From: Streptomyces venezuelae
GTDB lineage: Bacteria; Actinomycetota; Actinomycetes; Streptomycetales; Streptomycetaceae
Direction: 5' to 3'
Length of the DNA stretch: 64,000 nucleotides
Assembly: GCF_008642335.1 (NCBI RefSeq)
Contig: NZ_CP029191.1
Coordinates: forward strand, 4,030,001 to 4,094,000
The notes under the pieces: model-generated
The model's input: only the letters and a program-made list of their open reading frames with translations
Databases searched by the model: none
Told to the model about the DNA's origin: nothing
Part shown: positions 59,058-64,000 of the stretch, piece after piece
Layout of the letters: each line of letters starts with the position of its first letter
How positions within the stretch are numbered: position 1 is the stretch's first letter
Made by a program: the position numbers and the translations under genes

Positions 59058-60056
59058 GTGACGACCCCGGAAGCCGAGCCGACGCAGCCCGAGACGCCTG
59101 AGACTCCCCCGGAGGGAGCGCGGCAGCCGGGCTCCGAAGGGCGGCTCAAGGAGCAGCTGAAGGCGCGGCTCAGGGAGAGGTCCGAGGCGCGGTCGGAAGA
59201 GCCGGACGGGTCGCGGGGGCCGGATGGGTCGCAAGGGCCGGCAGGGAGCGACGAGCGGCGTTCCGCCGAAGAGCCTCCCAGGGAACGTCCCGAGGAGCGG
59301 CTCGAAAGGGCCGTGCGCGCCGCCGAGCAGGCACTGATCGAGTACGAGATCGCGCTGGAGACCTTCCGCGTGGAGGTGGAGAACTTCTCCCGCCTGCACC
59401 ACCAGAAGCTCGGCCCGATGTACGCGCGCCTCGACGAGCTGGAGGCGCAGATCGCCGAGGCCACCGCCGCCCGGACCGGTGACCCGGAGGACCGGCGCAA
59501 GGCGGAGGAGGCACGGGCACAGGTGATGCCGATGCCCGGCGTCGAGGAGCTGTTCCACGGCTGGATGGACGGCGACGGGCTCTACCCCGAGGCCGCCGCG
59601 ATGCTGACCGAGCAGTCGGTGCGGCCGCCGCAGCGGGTGCGCCCCGGCGAGGAGGCCCGCAAGCTCTACCGCGAGCTGGCCCGCAAGGCGCACCCGGACC
59701 TGGCGCAGGAGGAGGGTGAGCGGCAGCGGCGCGAGGAGTTCATCACGCGGGTCAACGCGGCGTACGCGCGAGGTGACGAGGCGATGCTGCGGGAGCTGTC
59801 CGAGGAGTGGGCGGCGGGCCCCGTCCCGGTGGAGCAGCGGTTGACCCGCAGCGAGGAGCTGTACGCCCGGCTCGAGTGGCTCGCCCAGCGCAAGGAGCTC
59901 CTGACGGTCCTCGCCAAGGAGCTGGAGGAGAGTGCGATCGGCGGCATGCTGCGGCTCGCCCCCGACGACCCGGACACGCTGCTCGACGAGATCGCCGAGC
60001 AGCTGCTCGCGCAGGTCGCCGAGCGCGAGGCGGAGCTGGCGCGACTGCGCTCCTGA
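59058..60056 (+). CDS. J-domain-like protein with coiled coil
   Basis: The 332-residue protein has a disordered acidic N-terminus (Pro/Glu/Gly-rich, about 1-80), then long helices with heptad character (ERAVRAAEQALIEYEIALET). A segment RKLYRELARKAHPDLAQEEG carries the HPD tripeptide of DnaJ domains, and more helices follow. The HPD suggests contact with DnaK (Hsp70), but the other J-domain helices are only partly recognisable and no chaperone gene is nearby. Start is a GTG at 59058 with a weak ribosome site. It lies 69 bp after the DUF2252 gene. Confidence 0.75.
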   Translation: MTTPEAEPTQPETPETPPEGARQPGSEGRLKEQLKARLRERSEARSEEPDGSRGPDGSQGPAGSDERRSAEEPPRERPEERLERAVRAAEQALIEYEIALETFRVEVENFSRLHHQKLGPMYARLDELEAQIAEATAARTGDPEDRRKAEEARAQVMPMPGVEELFHGWMDGDGLYPEAAAMLTEQSVRPPQRVRPGEEARKLYRELARKAHPDLAQEEGERQRREEFITRVNAAYARGDEAMLRELSEEWAAGPVPVEQRLTRSEELYARLEWLAQRKELLTVLAKELEESAIGGMLRLAPDDPDTLLDEIAEQLLAQVAEREAELARLRS

Positions 60057-60086
60057 CGGGGTGTGCCTTCGGGTAGCGTCGGGGGC

Positions 60087-60434
60087 ATGGTTTTCGGATC
60101 TCAGGTGCCCACGGTCGGTGTCGACGACCTCACGAATGGCGACTTTCTGCTGGACGTCCGTGAGGACGAGGAGTGGCAGGCGGGCCATGCCGAGGGTGCG
60201 CTGCACATCCCGATGAGTGAATTCGTGGCGCGGTACGGCGAGTTGACCGAGGCGGCGCCGCAGGACGGCAAGGTCAACGTCATCTGCCGGTCCGGCGGGC
60301 GCTCCGCCCAGGTCGCCATGTACCTGGGGCAGCAGGGCATCGAGGCGTTCAACGTCGCCGGTGGCATGGAGGCGTGGGCGGCCTCGGGACGGCCCGTGGT
60401 GGACGACAAGGGCCAGCCCGGCACGGTGGTCTGA
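60087..60434 (+). CDS. Rhodanese-like sulfurtransferase domain protein
   Basis: The 115-residue single rhodanese domain has DFLLDVREDEEWQAGHAEGA and the active-site Cys in the loop CRSGGRS. Such proteins carry sulfur as a persulfide; the donor and acceptor are unknown. The ATG at 60087 follows GGGGG. It starts 30 bp after the J-domain-like gene and may be in the same transcript. Confidence 0.9.
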   Translation: MVFGSQVPTVGVDDLTNGDFLLDVREDEEWQAGHAEGALHIPMSEFVARYGELTEAAPQDGKVNVICRSGGRSAQVAMYLGQQGIEAFNVAGGMEAWAASGRPVVDDKGQPGTVV

Positions 60435-60443
60435 CCTGGAGTC

Positions 60444-61577
60444 TCAGCCGAGTGCGTGGGCGGCCAGTAGGTCGCCCAGAGCCTCTTCGTGGGCGGCCGC
60501 CGGGCCGAGGGAGAGCTCCAGCTGCTTGGCCCAGGCGTGATAGCGGTGCAGGGCGTAGTCGGTGTCCGCGCCGAAGCCGCCGTGCAGGTGCTGGGCCGTC
60601 TGCACGACCCTGCGTACGCCGTCCGAAGCCCAGATCTTCGCTACGGCGACATCTCCCGTCGTCGGCAGGGCGCCGTCCGCGCCGGTGCTGACGCGCCAGG
60701 CGGCCTGCCAGAGGGTGACCTCCATCGCGCGCAGGTCGATGTAGCGGTCGGCCGCCTGCACGGCCACCGCTTGGAACGTGGCCACGGGGTGGCCGAACTG
60801 CTCGCGCTTGCTGACGTAGTCGCTCGTCATGCGCAGCACGCCCTCGCCGAGCCCGAGCGCGAGCGCACAGGTGCCGGTGGCGAGCAGGTCGCGCAGCCGG
60901 TCCCACGCGCCCTCGGCCTCGATGACGTCGGACGCGGCGATGCGCACGGCCGACAGCCGGAGCTCGCCCAGACGTTCGCCGCTGGTGGAGATCTGCTCGG
61001 CGACGGTCAGGCCTTCGTGGGGGCGGGGGACGAGCGCCAGGACGGTGTGGCCTTCCGGGGTGTGCGCGGGCACGACCACGAGGTCCGCGTTCTGCGCCCA
61101 GGGCACGGCTGTCTGGAGTCCGTCCAGGACCCAGCTGTCGCCGTCGCGCTGGGCGGTGACGGCGAGGTCGGCGGGGTCGTGGCCGGTGCGGCCGTTGGCG
61201 GCGACCGTCAGGACCAGGTCGCCGCGCGCGGCTGCGGGCAGCACCCTCCGTTTCAACTCGTCGCCGCCGTCGGCCTGGACGGCGAACGCGGCGGCGCTGC
61301 TTTCCAGGAGCGGGACCCGGGCGAGCACCTTCGCGGACTCGCGCAGCACCAGGCACAGGGCGATGGCGTCCAGGCCCACGCCGCCGTGCTCCGGGTCGAC
61401 GAGCACGCCCAGCAGGTCGGCGTCGGCGAGCCGGGACCACAGGGCGCGGTCGAAGTCGTCGGCGACGGCGCCGGGTGTGAGGGCGGGGCTGGGCACCCCG
61501 TCCGGCTCGACGCCCGCGAAGAGTGCCTTCGCCGCCTCGACCACGGCCTGCTGTTCCTCGGTGAAGGTGAAGTCCAC
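60444..61577 (-). CDS. Acyl-CoA dehydrogenase family protein
   Basis: The 377-residue flavoprotein oxidises an acyl-CoA thioester. The N-terminal part is MDFTFTEEQQAVVEAAKALF and the FAD region includes SKREQFGHPVATFQAVA. The C-terminal motif HLHGGFGADTDYALHRY resembles the alpha-2-beta-2 type enzymes used for sterol or branched side chains, where the base is a Glu in a WEH-type segment; here the matching position reads TDY. The GTG start follows GGGAGG. It is separated by 184 bp from paaE and preceded by a KstR-type palindrome, so it has its own promoter. Confidence 0.85.
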   Translation of the reverse strand: MDFTFTEEQQAVVEAAKALFAGVEPDGVPSPALTPGAVADDFDRALWSRLADADLLGVLVDPEHGGVGLDAIALCLVLRESAKVLARVPLLESSAAAFAVQADGGDELKRRVLPAAARGDLVLTVAANGRTGHDPADLAVTAQRDGDSWVLDGLQTAVPWAQNADLVVVPAHTPEGHTVLALVPRPHEGLTVAEQISTSGERLGELRLSAVRIAASDVIEAEGAWDRLRDLLATGTCALALGLGEGVLRMTSDYVSKREQFGHPVATFQAVAVQAADRYIDLRAMEVTLWQAAWRVSTGADGALPTTGDVAVAKIWASDGVRRVVQTAQHLHGGFGADTDYALHRYHAWAKQLELSLGPAAAHEEALGDLLAAHALG

Positions 61578-61655
61578 TGCCCGTCCTCCCGTGCCCCGGT
61601 CGGCCGACGTACCCGTCGCCTCTTCCGCCTCTTCGTAACTGACGGAGCGTCAAGA

Positions 61656-61669
61656 TAGAACAGGTTCTA
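61656..61669. promoter_or_regulatory. KstR-like operator (TNNAACNNGTTNNA) upstream of the acyl-CoA dehydrogenase
   Basis: TAGAACAGGTTCTA has perfect 6-bp arms around AG and matches the KstR/TetR-type operator TNNAACNNGTTNNA at every fixed position. It lies 79 bp upstream of the acyl-CoA dehydrogenase start, in a promoter position. Confidence 0.55.
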
Positions 61670-61761
61670 AGGGAAGGGAATGGGAAGCGAAGGGAACGGA
61701 TTCACGGAAGGGAGGAGCCGGCAGTGGGGCGCGGCCGGGTGGCGAGCCGCCGTAGCGGAGG

Positions 61762-62838
61762 TCAGCGGTCGAAGTCCAGCTCCACGGTGTCCGTGGCCGG
61801 GCGGGACTGGCACGCCAGCACGTATCCGGCCTCCGTCTCCTCCGGCTCCAACGCGAAGTTGCGGTCCATCCGCACCTCGCCCGAGACGCAGAAGGCCCGG
61901 CACGTGCCGCACACCCCGCCCTTGCAGGCGTACGGAGCGTCGGCGCGATTGCGCAGCACTGTCTCCAGGAGGGTCTCGCCGGGCTGCACGGGCCAGGTGC
62001 CCGAGCGGCCGTCCAGGGTCGCCGTCATCGTGCTGTGCGCGGGCGCAGGCGTCGAGGGGGCGGCGACGGCGGTGACGCCTCCGTCGTCCACGTGGAAGAT
62101 CTCTTCGTGGACGCGGCGACGCGGGACACCCAGGGACCGCAGCGTCCGCCCCGCACCCTGCACCAGGCCGAACGGACCGCACAGGAACCAGCCCTCGATC
62201 TCCGACACCGGCAGCAGCGCCGGCAGGAGCTGGGAGAGGCGCTCCTCGTCGAGCCGCCCGGAGCCGAGACCCGCCTGCTGCTCCTCACGGGACAACACGG
62301 TGACCAGCTGGAACCGGTCGGGCCAGCGGTCCTTCAGGTCGGCGACCTCTTCGAGGAACATCGTCGACGCGGCGGTGCGGTCGCTGCGTATGAGACAGAA
62401 GTCCGCCTTCGGCTCCCGCTCCAGGAGCGTCGTGACGATGGACAGCACCGGTGTGATGCCGCTCCCGCCGACGATCGCCGCATAGCGTCCGGGGGCCGGG
62501 TCCAGCGTGAACCGTCCGGCCGGCGTCATCACCTCCAGCTCGTCGCCGACGGCGACTTCCTTGAAGGCGTACGTGGAGAAGGCGCCGTCCTCGACGAGGC
62601 GCACCCCGACGCGCAGGAACCGGGGCTCCTCCGGGGCGTCGACAGGCGGGGCGGTGGAACAGATCGAGTACGTACGCCGGATCTCCGTGCCGTCCGCGAA
62701 GCGGCGGATGGCGAGGTGCTGGCCCGGCGTGAAGCGGTACTCCTCGCGGAGCGGCGGCGGCACGTCGAACGTCAGCGTCACGGAGTCGTCGGTGAGCCGG
62801 TCGACCGCCGCTACCCGGAGCGGGTGGAAGCGGGCCAT
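61762..62838 (-). CDS. paaE: Phenylacetyl-CoA epoxidase reductase subunit PaaE
   Basis: PaaE passes electrons from NADPH to the diiron epoxidase that starts phenylacetate breakdown. The 358-residue protein has a FAD-binding reductase domain (RRTYSICSTAP), an NAD(P)-binding domain (VGGSGITPVLSI) and a C-terminal 2Fe-2S ferredoxin domain. The cluster ligands are in CKGGVCGTC plus a distal Cys in LACQS. The ATG at 62838 shares one base with the paaD stop (TGATG), with AAGGAG just upstream; the preceding GTG (62841) is less likely. It is the last gene of the paa operon seen here. Confidence 0.93.
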   Translation of the reverse strand: MARFHPLRVAAVDRLTDDSVTLTFDVPPPLREEYRFTPGQHLAIRRFADGTEIRRTYSICSTAPPVDAPEEPRFLRVGVRLVEDGAFSTYAFKEVAVGDELEVMTPAGRFTLDPAPGRYAAIVGGSGITPVLSIVTTLLEREPKADFCLIRSDRTAASTMFLEEVADLKDRWPDRFQLVTVLSREEQQAGLGSGRLDEERLSQLLPALLPVSEIEGWFLCGPFGLVQGAGRTLRSLGVPRRRVHEEIFHVDDGGVTAVAAPSTPAPAHSTMTATLDGRSGTWPVQPGETLLETVLRNRADAPYACKGGVCGTCRAFCVSGEVRMDRNFALEPEETEAGYVLACQSRPATDTVELDFDR

Positions 62839-63338
62839 CACAACTCCTTGAAGTGGTCGAAGGGTTCCCGGCAGGAGGCGCAGCGGCGCAGTGCCTTGCA
62901 GGCCGTGGAGGAGAAGCGGCTGAGCAGTTCGGTGTCGGTCGAGCCGCAGTGCGGGCAGCGGATCGACAGGCTCAGCGGAACGGGTCCGTCGGCCGCGTGG
63001 GAACGCGGGGGAGCTATGCCGAACTCGGCCAGCTTGCGGCGGCCCTCGGCGCTGATGTCGTCGGTCGACCAGGCGGGGGAGAGCACGGTGCGCACCGCGA
63101 CCTCGGCCACGCCGTGGTCGTGCAGAATCTGCTCGATGTCGGCCGACATGGCCTCTATCGCAGGGCAGCCCGTGTAGGTGGGGGTCAGCTCGACGTCGAC
63201 CTTGCCCGGCGCGAGGACCCGCACGCCGCGCACCACGCCCAGCTCGGCCAGCGTCAGCACGGGCAGCTCGGGGTCGGGCACCGAGCCCGCGAGGGCCAGG
63301 AGCTCCGCCTCCAGCGCGGTGGGCGCGGTCGTCACCAT
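62838..63338 (-). CDS. paaD: Phenylacetate epoxidase subunit PaaD
   Basis: PaaD is a DUF59-type protein of the phenylacetyl-CoA epoxidase operon, thought to help build its metal centre. The 166-residue protein has the DPELPVLTLAELGVVRGV DUF59 start, TPTYTGCPA with the conserved Cys, and a C-terminal zinc ribbon (CPHCGSTDTEL and CASCREPF). The ATG at 63338 overlaps the paaC stop by seven bases, so translation is coupled. Confidence 0.92.
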   Translation of the reverse strand: MVTTAPTALEAELLALAGSVPDPELPVLTLAELGVVRGVRVLAPGKVDVELTPTYTGCPAIEAMSADIEQILHDHGVAEVAVRTVLSPAWSTDDISAEGRRKLAEFGIAPPRSHAADGPVPLSLSIRCPHCGSTDTELLSRFSSTACKALRRCASCREPFDHFKEL

Positions 63339-64000
63339 GACGCCCCCGGGTGGCTGCGGTGCAGGTGCTGCATCTCGGCGAGCATCCGGCCGAACGACTC
63401 GGTGTGCAGGCCCTCGCGGCCGGCGCCCGCCGTCCACGCGCCGGTCTGCGGGCCCTGCGGCACGGTCAGGGTCGCCCGCTCGACGACCGAGGTCACCGAC
63501 GCGGTCCACCGCTGCTGGATGGCCTGCCAGTCGGCGTCGAGTCCGGGCACCGGCTTGAACATCTCACCGGTGAACCGCCACAGGGCGTCGATGCCCGCCT
63601 GCATCCGCCTGTGGCTCTCGTCCGTGCCGTCGCCGAGCCGCAGGGTCCACTGCTCGGCGTGGTCCTGGTGGTAGGCCACTTCCTTGACGGCTTTCGCGGC
63701 CAGAGGGGCGAACGCGCCGTCCCCGGACGCCAACTCGCCGTACAGCAGTGTCTGGTAGGTAGAGAAGTAGAGCTGGCGGGCGATGGTGTGCGCGAAGTCG
63801 CCGTTCGGCTGCTCGACCAGCTGGAGGTTGCGGAAGGAGCGCTCCTCGCGGAGGTACGCCAACTCGTCCTCGTCGCCCGCCATGGAGAGCAGGAGGCGGG
63901 CCTGGCCGAGCAGGTCGAGGGCGATGTTCGCCAGGGCGACCTCCTCTTCGAGGACGGGGGCGTGTCCTGCCCACTCCCCCAGCCGGTGGGAGAGCACCAG
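63332..64000 (-). CDS. paaC: Phenylacetyl-CoA epoxidase subunit PaaC (partial)
   Basis: PaaC is the structural ferritin-like subunit of the phenylacetyl-CoA 1,2-epoxidase. About 223 residues are present; the N-terminus lies beyond base 64000. The fold is shown by EEEVALANIALDLLGQARLLL, NGDFAHTIARQLYFSTYQ and VAYHQDHAEQWTLRLGDGT. The reading frame stays open to the end of the window, with no start visible, so the gene is cut by the window edge. paaA and paaB are expected outside it. Confidence 0.92.
   Translation of the reverse strand: MVLSHRLGEWAGHAPVLEEEVALANIALDLLGQARLLLSMAGDEDELAYLREERSFRNLQLVEQPNGDFAHTIARQLYFSTYQTLLYGELASGDGAFAPLAAKAVKEVAYHQDHAEQWTLRLGDGTDESHRRMQAGIDALWRFTGEMFKPVPGLDADWQAIQQRWTASVTSVVERATLTVPQGPQTGAWTAGAGREGLHTESFGRMLAEMQHLHRSHPGASW

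Overview
The window is a piece of a Streptomyces chromosome centred on the replication origin. The evidence is the very high GC content with strongly GC-biased third codon positions, many GTG starts, and a gene order around dnaA that, from memory, matches Streptomyces coelicolor from about SCO3897 down to about SCO3838. Seven perfect copies of the Streptomyces parS sequence (GTTTCACGTGAAAC) and an oriC with many DnaA boxes support this. I see no insertion sequence, prophage, integrase, CRISPR array, rRNA or secondary-metabolite cluster. It is mostly conserved core genome, and I found no convincing new multi-gene system.

Positions 1-12546 carry the end of a membrane protein, an LppU-like protein, the CCA-adding enzyme, a DUF6049 exported protein, the lipid II flippase MurJ, a separate membrane pseudokinase, sigM with its anti-sigma factor, and trxB-trxA behind a clear SigR promoter. 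Positions 12573-19503 are on the minus strand: a GNAT protein with a tiny overlapping gene, parB-parA, rsmG, jag, yidC, yidD, rnpA and rpmH. These are followed divergently by dnaA (19871), oriC (21773-22680), dnaN, gnd, recF, a DciA-like DUF721 gene, gyrB, gyrA and a DUF3566 membrane gene.

From 32490 to about 41525 the gene content is more variable. It holds tRNA-Ile, a small secreted protein, a 42-residue DLW-39 protein, an exported protein of unknown function convergent with a Ser/Thr kinase and an XRE regulator, tRNA-Ala, two flavin-type enzymes, an Orn/Lys/Arg-decarboxylase-like PLP enzyme and a DUF5324 protein.

From 41827 to 57339 lies a growth, division and envelope region: cyclophilin, rhomboid protease, crgA, then DUF881, a class E sortase, a 53-residue membrane protein, pabA and two more class E sortases. 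A minus-strand operon fhaA-fhaB-pstP-ftsW-pbpA-pknB follows, preceded by tRNA-Leu. The last part (57555-64000) has a DUF2252 protein, a J-domain-like protein, a rhodanese, an acyl-CoA dehydrogenase with a KstR-like operator, and the end of a phenylacetate epoxidase operon (paaC-paaD-paaE), with paaC running off the window.

Two themes connect the genes. Chromosome biology is represented by DnaA, DnaN, RecF, DciA-like, GyrBA, ParAB, oriC and parS. PknB-linked control of the cell wall is represented by PknB, PstP, FhaA, FhaB, FtsW, PbpA, CrgA, MurJ and the MurJ-linked pseudokinase; in mycobacteria the homologues of these proteins act together. Start codons were chosen from Shine-Dalgarno spacing, family length and gene overlaps, and may differ by a few codons from other annotations.
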